From NCBI GenBank assembly GCA_948567375.1, contig OX419760.1, positions 13,392,001-13,456,000 on the forward strand: a stretch of DNA of 64,000 nt, given 5' to 3'. Shown here piece after piece: positions 1 through 10,510 of the stretch (the first letter of the stretch is position 1; each line of letters starts with the position of its first letter). The position numbers were made by a program, and so were the translations under genes. A model generated the notes under the pieces. The model saw only the letters and a list, made by a program, of their open reading frames with translations, made no database searches and was not told the DNA's origin. The DNA is from Lunularia cruciata (lineage: Eukaryota; Streptophyta; Marchantiopsida; Lunulariales; Lunulariaceae).

Positions 1-520
1 TGGCCAACATCATGCACAAGGTCTGATTGGTTCTCTCTGCCAAGCCATTGGAATTTGGCTTATAGGATGTAGTTACTCTATGTGTGATAGAGAAATGTCG
101 TAGCATGGTTGTAGTAATGCTTCTTGTAAACTCTACTTCTTTATCAGAAACTAACTCCAAAGGGCATCCAAACCTAGTGCTAATGCATTCATAAAGAAAT
201 CTACCCACTTCATCTTCATTCTTGTCCCTCAATGGTCTAGCCTCAACCCACTTGGTAAGGTAATCAATAACTACCACAATGTACCGATTGTTCCTTGGGG
301 TTCTATTGAGAGGACCTACAAAATCAATTCCCCACTTCTCAAAAGGTCCTTGCAATGGAATTGATCTAAGTGGTGGAGTGGATGTAGACTTTCTAGCAAA
401 AGCTTGACAAACATGACAAGTTTTGCAATAATCAAGACAATCCTTGAAAATCCCTCTCCAATGGTAACTTGCATCTAGAATCTTGAAAGCAGTCACCTTT
501 CCTGAAAAGTGTCTTCCACA
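1..520 (-). pseudogene. F1-A integrase, 5' part
   Basis: Minus-strand reading gives the zinc-binding region ending CKTCHVC (about 410-435), then IDFVGP with the first catalytic Asp (about 315-330). SDKEVEF lies near 126-150 at the second Asp, where the usual D-N/Q-G context is lost. GLAERTNQ with the catalytic Glu lies at about 26-47. This is the D,D-35-E core of a retroviral-type integrase, which inserts the element cDNA into the chromosome. The C-terminal part lies outside the window. It reads on from the RNase H ORF to its right with a frame change near 523. Confidence 0.85.
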
Positions 521-522
521 TA

Positions 523-2155
523 CTAAACTTCATGAAACTCCTTTATGAGTAGGATAGACTCTTCCTTACCCACTGCTCTTTGAAGTAGACCATCTGCTCC
601 TTGGTGAAAAAGAATATCCTCCACCATTGTGTAAGGTCGAGATCTTGCTGCAAGTGCCTTCCTCTCCCTAGCATGCATCCCTGTTGGATAGTTACCTCTT
701 GTCACAAAGTCCACAATCTCCTTGTACTCCATTGGAACCTCTTGAGTGACTGAGATTGTCTTGAGCTCTTCATCCGGGAAGGAATCATCCACTGGCTCAT
801 CTCCATCATGATCATAGGCTCTAGATAATAGATCAACATTTGCATGTTTCTTTTGTGGCCTATCCTCAATGGTGTAGTCATACTCAGACAAGAGTATCAT
901 CCATCTTGCTAGTCTCCCTTCAACATTAGGCTTGTTGAAGATGTACTTCAAAGCCTTGTGATCCGTGACAATGGTGGCTTTCCCTCCAATCAAGTAGTGT
1001 CTAAACTTCTTGAGACCAAAGATCACTGCCAACCCTTCTCTCTCTGTGACAGAGTAGTTCTTCTTTGCTGAAACCATCTGCCTACTAGGATAAGATATTG
1101 GATGATCATGCCCATCTTGGTCTAATTGACTAAGAGTGCATCCTATAGCTACATTAGAAGCATCAGTGTAGAGGATGAAAGGCTTACTCCAATCAGGTTT
1201 AGCAAGAATTGGAGCTACAACAAGGGATTGCTTGAGCTCCTCAAAAGCTTTGAGAGCCTCCTTGTCTTCTAAAATCACCATGTAATCTACACCCTTCTTC
1301 ATGTAGATGGTCAATGCATAAGCCTTGTTGGAAAATGAGAAGATGAACCTTCTATAGTACCCAACCATCCCCAAGAATTGGCATAACTTTGTCAAGCTTG
1401 AAGGGAATAGAAGGTTTGAGATTTTCCTCACCTTCTCAGGATCAATTGCTATTCCATCCTTGGAGATGATGTGCCCCAAAAGTAGACCTTCTTCACATCC
1501 AAAAAATGCACTTCTCTGGGTTGAGTGATGCATTTGCCTCATCCAAGCATTGCAAGACTTTGATTAGGTGCCCAAAGTGCTCCTCCTTGCTCCCATAGAC
1601 ACAAAAGTCATCAATGGAGTCTCTCACAAATTTCCCAATGAAAGGTTCAAATACCTTGTTCATGAACCGTTGGAATGTGGCTGGAGCATTGCAAAGCCCA
1701 AAAGGCATGACCTTGAAAGCGTAAGTTCCCCAATGTGTGGTGCATGTGGTGAGTTGTTGATGCTCTGGTGCAATCTTGATTTGGTTATATCCACTATAAC
1801 CATCTCCAAAATTGTATCTCTCATGACCTGCAACCTCCTCCAAGATCTCATCAATGAATGGCAATGGATCGTAGTCCTTCTTGGTAACAACATTGAGCTT
1901 CTTGTAATCCACACATACCCAAAGCTTGCCATTCTTGTTCTTCACAATGACAATTGGAGACACCCATTCTGAATTCTCCACCTCAAAGATAAATCCAGCC
2001 TCCTTGAGCTTATCAATCTCCTCCTTCACAACCAAAGATATTGGTGGGCTAATGCGATGTTGCTTTTGGCGGATTGGTCTTGCATGTGACTCCACCTCTA
2101 TCTTGTGCTCCTCCAAGGTGACTTCTTTCAAATCCTTGTAACTAAGAGCAAACAC
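523..2155 (-). pseudogene. F1-A pol: reverse transcriptase and RNase H
   Basis: Two overlapping minus ORFs. The right one (1,493-2,155) carries RT: VCVDYKKLN, then PFGLCNAPATFQRFMN, then the SIDDFCVYG catalytic box with both Asp kept. The left one (523-1,542) carries the RT thumb (FLGMVGYYRRF) and RNase H with YTDASN, EREGLAVIFGLKKFRHYL and TDHKALKY, ending in a typical linker before integrase. The frame changes at about 1,500, where this copy has six A residues and copy C (about 49,090) has five, so a one-base homopolymer insertion explains the break. Together they would convert element RNA to DNA. Confidence 0.92.
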
Positions 2156-3455
2156 ATGGATGAATTGTGGAAAATCTCCTCAAATCTCACCTTCTCCTCC
2201 TTGGTAACATTTGGGCCATACTTGAGGGTAGCTAACCTTCTCTCTACCTCCTCAAGTGTCAATGGTGATTTGTTTGGGTCCTTCAAAACCTCTGGCTTAG
2301 GTGAAAAATCCATAGCACAAAAAGATACACATTTGAATCAGATTCAAATTCATCCTCCTCCATGGAAGTCTCCTCCTCCATGCTTGTGTCCACACCTGAA
2401 GCTCCTTCTTCAGAATTTGATTCCCAATAATCAAAAGATGGTGTATTTGAGTGTGAAGTGTTGGTGGTGTTAGTCACAAGAACTATGACTATATGGTTTG
2501 ATGTCCTTATCCTCAAGTACCCTTTGTGCCATCAATCAGTTGTGTGTGCTGCTCTCAACCATGGCCTCCCAAGAAGTAAGTCATAGCTTGAATCCTTCAA
2601 GACTTGGAAAGTCATGAGATTTTGAACTCCCATAACTGAAACTACCACTTTATCCATCACCCCTACTGGTCAGACTTGTTGCTTGTTTGCCATGCTCACC
2701 ACAAATGTTGAAGGTCTTGAGGGTATCATACCCAACTTCTTCATCAACCTTTCTAACATGGCATTTACTGCTGATCCTCCATCAACCAATGCATCCTTGA
2801 TGTTGTGACCATTCACTCTCACATCAATCTTGGAGGCATATTCACAATGCTCCCATGGTGCTGGCTTGGCATCCACCACCCCCATTGATACTGGAACTTT
2901 TGCCTTCTTCTTCCTCTTGCTCCTTGTAGAACTCAAACCACCTCTAAGCTCCTTTCTCAAGGTAGGGTTCAAAGCAATTAATTGGCCCACTGTGATGTTA
3001 GCCTTATGACTACCAACATCCTCCAACACATTGTAGTTCCATTGTTGCTTTGAGATCAAGAAGTCCTCCATCCCCAACTTCTTCCTTGGAGTCTTTGTTG
3101 TTGATGGTGTTGAGGTGCGAGTGCTCCTAGTAGACAAAGGCGTATCCTTGCTTGAAGTAAATCCTTGCAAAGAGTGGACATCCTCTGCAAAACAAGCTCT
3201 CATCTTCTCTTGTGCCAAAAGCTCCAAATTAAGACTCTTGGAGTTTGAGCACTCTCCCTTCTCATACTTGCTCTCAACCATATCTATGGATGCTATCCCC
3301 TTACCTTTGTTGGGATTAGGAGCCACTTGGGTTTCACTACCTCCCTCTTTCCCTCTATTGGCTCCCTCATAGCCCCTTCCTCCATGGTAAGTGGAATTTG
3401 GGCAATTCCTTTGGATTATGGCCTCTTCCTCCACAACCAAAACAATTTCTATCAT
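2128..3455 (-). pseudogene. F1-A gag C-terminus, protease and pol N-terminus
   Basis: The 261-residue ORF 2,670-3,455 starts just after a zinc knuckle that is split by a frameshift near 3,415 (C-F-G-C-G-G-R-G-H then N-C in the next frame). It continues through a Lys/Ser-rich linker to an aspartic protease-like segment near 2,730-2,800, DALVDGGSAVNAM, where D-G-G stands for the usual D-S-G/D-T-G. Small ORFs at 2,128-2,516 are in other frames and lead into RT (PNKSPLTLEEVERRLATLKY). Protease would cleave the polyprotein. At least two frameshifts separate these pieces, so this copy cannot make a full polyprotein. Confidence 0.8.
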
Positions 3456-3582
3456 TGAAATTGTTGGCTGGTTGGCCTCCTCTATATGGATAGTTTCTAT
3501 AACTCCTAGGCCCTCTCCCTACGTTCTGATCCACCTCTCTCTTCTCCCATAGTTACACCACATTGATCTTGAGATCTGCAAG

Positions 3583-4287
3583 TTATTCTGTGATGGTTTG
3601 AAGTGGATCTTTTGGTGGAGGTGCAAGATCTGGAGCAACCACTACTTGTGGTGCAACCCTTGCCACCAAAGTATCAGAAGTTCCACCACACTTGTAGCCT
3701 TGAGGAGGATGCACAACCTCCTTCACCACCAAATCACTCTCATCCCCTTCCAAACTCTCCTCCATACAAATTGCGATCTTGATAGCTTCAACCTTGGAAG
3801 AAGGTTTCTCATATCTCACCTTACTTCTAATTTGTGGTCTCAACCCTCCCACAAAATTCTTGGTGAGCATGGCCACTATGCCAATCATTGTAGTCTCCAC
3901 ATCATCCCCACCCTTCCTCAACACTATGCGAAATCTGGACTCTAACTTTTCCACTCTTTCCACATAGACTCTCACTTTCTCTCCTTCTCCTTGCTTGAGA
4001 AATGTGACCTCACTCATCAATCTCTCATAACTCTCATCAGGAAGAAAGTTCTCAATGAGTGCTGAAGTCAAAGTCTCCCAAGACTCTTCTTCCCCATCTC
4101 TCCTCTCTCTCTTTTGGTATTCTGACTCATACCATGTAAGTGCTGCATCCTCAAAGAAATCTGGTAATAATGAGGCCCACTCATTCTTCCTCCTCTCATT
4201 GTTTCCTATGCAAGCTCTCTTGAAGTCTCTCACAAAGGCCTCCACATCTTCTCCATCCTTGCCAAAGAAAACCAGAAGTTTCTCCAT
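3583..4287 (-). CDS. F1-A Gag capsid-like protein
   Basis: A 234-residue minus ORF starting MEKLLVFFGKDGEDVEAF. It has the features of the Ty3-type gag domain: VRDFKRAC, ALTWYESEY, SWETLTSALIENFLPDESYE and LKQGEGEKVRVYVERVEKLE. Gag forms the particle that packages element RNA. Near-identical N-terminal halves occur at 43,574-44,056 and 51,667-51,876, which supports a real coding region and this start. The zinc knuckle expected at its C-terminus lies about 150 bp downstream beyond a stop. It is open here, but the element around it is dead. Confidence 0.85.
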   Translation of the reverse strand: MEKLLVFFGKDGEDVEAFVRDFKRACIGNNERRKNEWASLLPDFFEDAALTWYESEYQKRERRDGEEESWETLTSALIENFLPDESYERLMSEVTFLKQGEGEKVRVYVERVEKLESRFRIVLRKGGDDVETTMIGIVAMLTKNFVGGLRPQIRSKVRYEKPSSKVEAIKIAICMEESLEGDESDLVVKEVVHPPQGYKCGGTSDTLVARVAPQVVVAPDLAPPPKDPLQTITE

Positions 4288-4521
4288 CTTAACCTCTCAC
4301 TATCTTTCTTTCTCTCAATTTTTTTTCTCTTTTCTTTTCTCTCACTCTATTACTAATAGAGTGTATATACATGACTAACACCATCTGAGAATAATCCACT
4401 CTAGAGAACACAAAAGGTTCAGGTTGCTCCAAGATTTCTATAGCAACATCAAATCCTAAAGTGCATATTAATCTAACTCTCATGGATAGTTTATCCATAA
4501 GTTGAAAAATTATCTCCATCA

Positions 4522-5155
4522 CTAATCTTGAGAACTAGCTGATGAAGGTGGTAGTATTTCTGTAACTGTACTAAGGCTCTCTCCAAGATCCTTCACCAAA
4601 GTCTCCAAAAGTGCTTTTACTCCACTACACTCATGTCCTTTTGGAAGTCCTTCCACTCCACAAACCTCACATAACTCCTTGGTCTTAGATCTTCTCCCTC
4701 CTAATCTTGGTGAAGAAGGTCCAACATGCAAACCCAAGTCAAGTAAGCCTCTCCTTTCCCTCAATCTCTTTCTCTCAAAGGTCAATGGACATGAACTTGC
4801 CTTATGTCCCTTCTCTCCACATAGAAAGCACTTAGACTCACTCTTTCCTCCAAGTGGTGTAGGTTTTTGAATCCTTTCAACATTCTCTTCAAATTCTATT
4901 ATAAACTCTCTTTTCCTCAAATCCACCCCTACAATCACCTCAAACCCTTGGAGAACCTTGCATAATCTCAATTTCCACTCTTGATGACCCTCCATGTTCC
5001 CAAGATGAATCTAAACACTCAAACATGCTTTTTGTTGATCTCAAACTCCTCATGCATGAGATCTCCACTCTGCAGAATTGACCCTTCTTCACAATGTCAC
5101 TCAAATCTCTCAACCTGTATGTCACAATCCTCTGAAATTTGACACACTTGATCAC
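4522..5155 (-). CDS. F1-A extra zinc-knuckle ORF upstream of gag (two overlapping frames)
   Basis: Between leader and gag lies a 157-residue ORF (4,522-4,995, start MEGHQEWKLRLC). It has a canonical retroviral knuckle CFLCGEKGHKASSC and a second Cys/His cluster CEVCGVEGLPKGHEC, with basic stretches between. A 71-residue ORF (4,940-5,155) overlaps its start in another frame. Both ORFs recur in F1-B (44,292-44,916), and part of the first in F1-C (52,113-52,355). An extra Cys/His protein before gag is unusual for Ty3/gypsy. It may be a nucleic-acid-binding accessory protein, or one ORF split by an ancestral frameshift. The function is not known to me. Confidence 0.75.
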
Positions 5156-5505
5156 AACTCTAGGGCGTCCATCCCTGCAAAATTTCAGATCTTTTCATTG
5201 AGCTATTTGGCCTAGACACCTTTCTATTCAGCATTCATATTTCAGATTTGGTCTGAAAACCACCCCCTTCACTTCAAAAACTCATTACTCCCTGCGCAAG
5301 AACGATCTCTCTCTAATTTTTGGGGCAGCAGGTAGGATACAATGCACTGAATTTTCTTGGAAATTTTTAGGACAATTCAATGAAAATTGAAGAAATGAGA
5401 GATTCTATACAATTTTCCAGAGAGCATGCACAATTTTCCAGAGAGCATGCAGTTGCGGGAGAACTTTACCCTATCAACTTTCAAAAATTCTAACCCAATG
5501 CGTAT
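5156..5505 (-). other. F1-A leader fragment with 22-bp tandem duplication
   Basis: Untranslated leader that aligns with 44,917-45,260 of F1-B and 52,600-53,080 of F1-C. At 5,412-5,455 a unit of about 22 bp containing ttttccagagagcatgc is duplicated in tandem; the other copies have it once. Homology to the other copies ends near 5,505. Confidence 0.8.
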
Positions 5506-5522
5506 AATACATATTATTAATA

Positions 5523-5600
5523 ATATTACATAAACTAATAATCTAAATTAAAGTTGAGAATATATATGTAGATTTATAAAAAATTTAATTTTTTTACTAT
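5523..5600. repeat. AT-rich dispersed block, copy 1
   Basis: About 78 bp, nearly identical to 36,311-36,388, sharing for example aaagttgagaatatatatg. No coding potential. Both copies sit where recognisable element sequence ends (F1-A here, the edge of the host gene island at 36.3 kb). It may be part of a small non-autonomous element. Confidence 0.75.
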
Positions 5601-6003
5601 TAGTAATTTTTTTAATTTAATTTAATTTAATTTACATTGAACTATAGTTTGATCTACTAGCTAATGTTACCTTACATTTTACCTGTAACACCTTCATACT
5701 ACTTAAAATTTAATATGGGTGACATGCACTTATATGGATTACTTACTATTTCAATAAAGCTATTTTACTCCTTTGTTCTTCTATTCTTGTTGATTGTGTG
5801 ATTGTTCTTTGTATAGTTGGTACCAATACATACCATTCTCCCTATCTTGTGTCCAATATTTCTTCCATAGTAGAAATTGTGAGCTATCTCTCTCAATACT
5901 ACTTATTGAGCATGACTTTTGAGAGCTTTGCATTTCAACAATCAATTCTATTTCAAGGTCATTGGCTGAAAAATTTTTAGTAGACTATCTCTTGTCCTTT
6001 GTC
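5601..6003. other. Intergenic, nothing recognised
   Basis: AT-rich sequence between the F1-A fragment and the permuted LTR of the methyltransferase element. I see no gene, repeat or motif that I can name. Confidence 0.6.
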
Positions 6004-6447
6004 ACGCCATTTGTAGTGTCACATCTAGATGCTCGGACATTGGAGTTCCAGTGATAGTAGTTAGAGGTATTTTGGCAGTTACTTATAGACTACTTTCCGA
6101 TGGTCAGATTTGTGTTTGGGGTACTGATTTCATGGTGGGGCCCACCATCTTTTTGCACCGTTTGCAACATCGAGTGTGCCATCAGCGGGACCGTTAGGGT
6201 TCAGACCTAGCTCAAGTCCAGGGGGTATACTTTTGAAGTGCAGCTCCAAAGAGTTCACTTCTTTGATGTTGAGCCTTCGAGTTCTTGGCTATGGTGGGCA
6301 GAGGCCAACGAGCATCACCTGGATTCTCTATGTTGGAGTGGGTGTGGCTTGATTGTAATCAATGCTTAGTTGTTGGCAATTTATAGAGTGACAGATCAAG
6401 TACTGATCTGAGTTGAGTTGAGTTGAGAGTGGTAAACAATCTAATTA
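6004..6447 (+). repeat. Methyltransferase element, left LTR lacking its first about 110 bp
   Basis: Matches 15,298-15,742 almost base for base (for example ctagatgctcggacattgga, with only scattered changes). The first 112 bp of the right LTR (15,186-15,297) are missing here. The shared sequence ends with a gagttgagttgag run and the caatct(a/g)atta end. Confidence 0.9.
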
Positions 6448-7744
6448 CATCAAAGAAGTGAGGTTAGGGGGAAATTGGGTGCAAGAACTTTGAGTGTTGG
6501 AGGTATCTCCAAGCTTGGTGGATTGTTGGTAGCTCGATTCAAGTTCAGTTCTTCCCTAGTGTGCAGAAGCTCATTCAATTGAGGTAGATTTGGCAATAAG
6601 GCAGACGGTGTGCAAAAGCACTGGCCAATTTTTGAGCAAAGAGGAAGCAAATTTTGAGTGGTGGTTATGATTTTGAGCTCAAGAGGTGAAGGCAGGACCA
6701 ATTTGTTGCGAGTTGGGCTCAGAAAGTAAAATTGAATGTGGAGTTGTGAAGCTATTCTAGTGAATTTGTGATTTGGAGAAACCTATGTTTTCAATTTAGC
6801 TTGAGTGAAGAGTTAGCGGGGGATTTGGTAGTCAGTTAACTTAGGGTTTACATCAAATTTTGGCCAGATTTGGAGGAGTTTCATTGTTTGGCCAGATTTG
6901 GAGGAGTTTTGCAAGTTTGGAGGAGTTTTGCCAAATTTTGGAGGAGGTTCAAAGAAGCAAGAAGAAAGGCCTCATTTGGCTAAATTTTGGTATTTCGAGG
7001 CTTTGGGCTATGAGAGGCTACGAAGGCCCAGGCTAGCTTACTAGCGTGAGGCTTGCTAGTTTAGAGTAGATCTTGGTCATTGACAAAATCTGCCTTTCTT
7101 GCTAGATTGGACACAATAGGGTTTGACCCTTAGATCTCTTGTTCCTAGACTAGTGCCCTAGCCAACTTGTCCACCCTCACTTGTTGTCCTAGTGACTGTG
7201 CCACTGTTATCTATACACATGTAGCTTTGCCTAGGAGAGGCAGTTTGATTCCATTCTTGGTGATCCTAGTAGCTTAGGACTTAGATACGAACTTCTCTTA
7301 TGTCAAATGCCAAATGGTGGCAGAGTCAATCCCGTATTGTTTTATGAGATGGAGGGTTTTTTTTAGATTTCTTGTGATTGGACCCCCTCCATTCTCTATT
7401 TCCTATTTGTGCACCATGTTTGTGTGAGGTGCCTTGACTTTTGAGCGTTGGTGCTCTGGTGTGCTCTTGGTAGTGAGGCTGGAGTGATGACCAATCAGAC
7501 TACCTTTGTTTCTCTCCGGTGAGGCAAGAAGTGATGATCTATAGACCATGAGAGTGCATGTTATGATGGCAGGTTATAGGTTGCACTTTCTCCTAGTGTA
7601 GTTATCTCAGTTAGAGTTACATTAGTGGGTAGTGCTTAGTTGGTATTGGCACTTGGTGGTGTTGGCACTTGGTGGGGTACTTGTGGTTGCGACTTGCGGT
7701 TGTAGTTGGTGGTTCTGGTTTGTTGTTGTGGTTACTTTGTCACA
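6448..7744 (+). other. Methyltransferase element leader, non-coding
   Basis: About 1.3 kb between left LTR and gag without a meaningful ORF. It contains several imperfect copies of an agatttggaggagttt motif at 6,860-6,955. No clear tRNA primer site follows the LTR end at 6,447. A weak candidate, tggtggcagagtc, lies at about 7,314 and differs from the initiator-Met type (tggtatcagagcc) at three positions. If that is the real site, the LTR would be about 1.4 kb rather than 558 bp. Confidence 0.55.
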
Positions 7745-9235
7745 ATGGAATTCTTTGGCGATTCAAAAGAGATAGCCTTGCAGTACCCAGTGGGTTTACT
7801 TGGAGTGGCACTTGGTATCAGCTTGTATCTTAGGTCCCAATGAGAGAGGAGATTGACTTTGAGTTGGAGTTTGATATAGGAGCTGATTCGGTTGAGAGGA
7901 CACTTGGTGTATCCGCACCATTGTTGTGGGACTTGGACAAGATTAATGGGGCCTCCAAATGCCCTAGGCGTTACTTAGGTACAATGGTTACCATTGAGTT
8001 GGATGACTTCATCTAGGAGTCGATAATTGGTATGATCTGCAGTAGATGCGGAACCCAACTTTGTTTACACCCTTCATGGCATGGAAGGGGTTGTTTCAAC
8101 ATCTGGAGGGTCTGCCGATGGATGACTACCATGAGTTTAGGAGAGCTCATTTGGAGAAGATCAAGTTATAGAGACAGTATTGGTCTCCAAACTATGTCTC
8201 TATCACTTCAAGTTTGGTGGCCAGGAGTAGATTGGTTGTACCTTTGAGTTCTAGCTCAAGTAGTGTTGGTGGAGCTAGTGGAGGTGCACTAGCTGGAGAT
8301 AGTGTTACTACAAGTGGAGGTACCACTATAGGAGGTGGTGTGGTACCGGGGTTTAACCCCATGGTGGAGTTCTTCCAATGTTTGAGGCAGAACTACCAGG
8401 GAGTGCGGATTGACAAGCTGAGGAGCTTGCAAGAGTTCTAGCGGAAGGCTAGAGAGAGCCTACGTGAGGCATACACTTGCATGAGTTGGCTGATCAGTTT
8501 CACTCAGAGAGTTACTGAGGCCCAGGCAGTCCAGTTTTGTTATAGGATATTGGACAAGGAGTTACAATGTAGAGTTTGTGATGGTACATTGTTGCATGCT
8601 ACTTTGCCCACTTTGGCAGTAATCTTTGGTTTGGCTGAGCGTATTGAGCTCAACATGGTAGAGGAGAGGGTGGTGACATTTGGATTTGGTAGGGAGACCT
8701 CATCCACAGCTGTGACTTCTTCTAAAGTGCAGTAGAGTGCACCACGCCCAGTTGATTTTTGAGGACAGAGTGGATAGCCCAAATCCTATGGAGCGAGTGA
8801 AGGGCCTAGTGGAGTTAGACCCTTACCTTCATTTTTGGGTAAGCAACAGTCAGTGAGTAGTGGTGTTGCTTGTTGGACTTGTGGTGGACCTCACCATTGG
8901 GGAGAATGTACTCATGGTAGTGTACCAGATACCTCGGGTGCATCACAGCCAGCACAGAGGCAGTGTGAGCATTGCCACAGATTTGGTCACACTAGTGACC
9001 GCTGTTTTGACCTACACTTGGAGTTACGGAGTGGTAGGGCTGCTATGGCAGGTAGTAGAGGAGCTCCAGTTCATAGAGGACGAGGTGGTAGAGGTGGTGG
9101 TAGAGGATCTACACCTAGTAGGAGTGTAGTACATGCCCTTACTTTTGATACAACTATGGCTACTCGGATTGAGCGTTGGAGCAGAGATTGGCTTGTATGG
9201 CCATTGCTTAGAGGAGATCAAATTTGGGTGTTGAG
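7745..9235 (+). pseudogene. Methyltransferase element Gag
   Basis: Decayed gag in pieces. The region 8,050-8,180 in one frame reads through PFMAWKGLFQHLEGLP. At 8,214-8,441 and 8,481-8,735 the Gag core reads KLRSLQEF, REAYTCMSWL, TEAQAVQFCYRIL and LAERIELNMVEER. Two zinc knuckles follow at 8,860-9,010: CWTCGGPHHWGEC, with one residue fewer than usual, and the canonical CEHCHRFGHTSDRC. An Arg/Gly-rich tail (about 9,060-9,110) comes next. Stops at 8,439 and 8,733 are TAG one change from CAG. Gag would form the particle and bind RNA. The downstream protease and methyltransferase lie in a different frame, so either a -1 shift or an old indel separates them near 9,225. Confidence 0.85.
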
Positions 9236-10207
9236 GCTTCCACCTTATATGCTGGTGATAGAGATGCTTTGGACTTCATGTGCGGAGCAGCACAGGTGGA
9301 TGCATCTGCAGTAGTGACTAGGAGTGCAGTACGTGCTCCAGAGCCTAGAGGAGCATCAGTGGAGTGGGATCTACAAAGAGGAGAGGTTAGGAGACAGGTC
9401 AGACTTCCCCAGTCTTTCATACTATCTGAGGCATTATAGATGACATCCATGGTTCCTAGACATCCCAATGCAGGTGTGGTAAGTGGTGATGGAGGGCATG
9501 ATGGACTACTTGCTAGTCAACCACCTGCTACTACACAAACTGAGTCTAGCATGATGTTGGGGGCGGTTCAGCTGATTATGTGGCATCCTTTGTTTTTGGC
9601 CAGTGACATGTTTACATTGGGAGTTGACCCAGCCTCATTGTTCCGGTTAGATGCCACAATGTGTGAGAGTAGGGATGATGTGGTTCCTACTACTAGAGCA
9701 GAGGTGGTTGGTAGTGGAGCTGACTTGGTTGAGGAGCATGGGATCCATTCAGCAACCAGTGGTTTATGGCATGTAGTAGCTACTAGACTAGAGGAGTTGC
9801 TAGCTAGACCGGCCTTTGAGAGAGCACAATTCACACCGCGTGTTGTCCTATTGGATAACTAGAGGAGGATTTTCTGTTTGGTAGGACCTTTAGGGAAGGT
9901 CTATACACCACAAAGAGTCTTGTTAGACTCTGGTGCGTAGCCTCTTATGTTGGGGAAGGCTACATTTGTCGGTCTGGAGTTACGGAAGACCAATGTGGAG
10001 AGGTGTCCATTTCAAATCCAAACATCTCTAGGTGGTAGTTTGACACAATACATCACACGTGGGGAGCTTGTTGTCGAGGTTCAGCCTGGTCATCCCACTG
10101 ATAGCTTGGTGGTGAGAGCTCAAGCTATTGCGACAATAGCTGAGTCATATGATGTGCTAGTTGGGAGAGCAATGTTATACCCCATGGATTTCAGCATTGA
10201 CTATTAG
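9224..10207 (+). pseudogene. Methyltransferase element protease region
   Basis: One frame from 9,224 to beyond 10,200, broken only by stops (9,437, 9,860, 9,938, 10,205). The aspartic protease active site VLLDSGA lies at about 9,920-9,940. The later strand ends in YDVLVGRAMLYPMDFSIDY (about 10,147-10,205), typical of the retropepsin-to-RT transition in Ty3 elements. It would cut Gag-Pol. Its frame is the same as that of the methyltransferase that follows, so both belonged to one polyprotein. Confidence 0.75.
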
Positions 10208-10510
10208 GAAGAGACAGCCTCTTATAGACCAAGTTGGCAATCTGGTGAGGGACGGGTATGTCGCCTACCAATACGCTTCAATAGTGGCAATCTTGGCTCA
10301 TTATAGTCAAGGACCATGGCAACATCAGTTTTAGCTTTTAGTGGTGTAGTTACTTGGCCTGGTGACTTGTTGGAGGGGAATGCCCATGCAGAGGATACTC
10401 CAGTACCAAAGGAGATCACTTGGATTTGGAGTACAAGTGGGATTGTTCCATCCACCTTGGATGTTCCATTGTAGAGTTCAAAGGAGGCATTACAATAGCA
10501 TGCAGATCAG

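Larger units (their letters stand above)
1..5505 (-). mobile_element. Ty3/gypsy retrotransposon, family F1, copy A (partial)
   Basis: Internal region of an LTR retrotransposon read on the minus strand. From right to left it shows leader, a zinc-knuckle ORF, gag, protease, reverse transcriptase, RNase H and integrase, which is Ty3/gypsy order. The same family recurs as F1-B (26,956-46,314) and F1-C (24,919-54,131). The left end leaves the window inside integrase, so the 3' LTR is not seen. The right end stops abruptly near 5,505 within the leader, before the primer site and 5' LTR that the other copies have, and changes to AT-rich sequence. Several frame breaks make it non-functional. Confidence 0.93.

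Noticed and set aside
1568..2473. Plus-strand ORFs over F1-A pol
   Set aside because: Antisense shadows of RT; no homology in their own frame.
7312..7330. Primer binding site tggtggcagagtc for the methyltransferase element
   Set aside because: Three mismatches to the initiator-Met site, and it lies 0.87 kb from the end of shared LTR sequence; kept only as a weak alternative.
9024..9221. Minus ORF rich in Ser/Thr
   Set aside because: Antisense shadow of the Arg/Gly-rich gag tail of the methyltransferase element.
9215..9232. Programmed -1 frameshift site (aaatttg) between gag and protease of the methyltransferase element
   Set aside because: The heptamer is not in the gag reading phase needed for slippage, and old indels could explain the frame change equally well.
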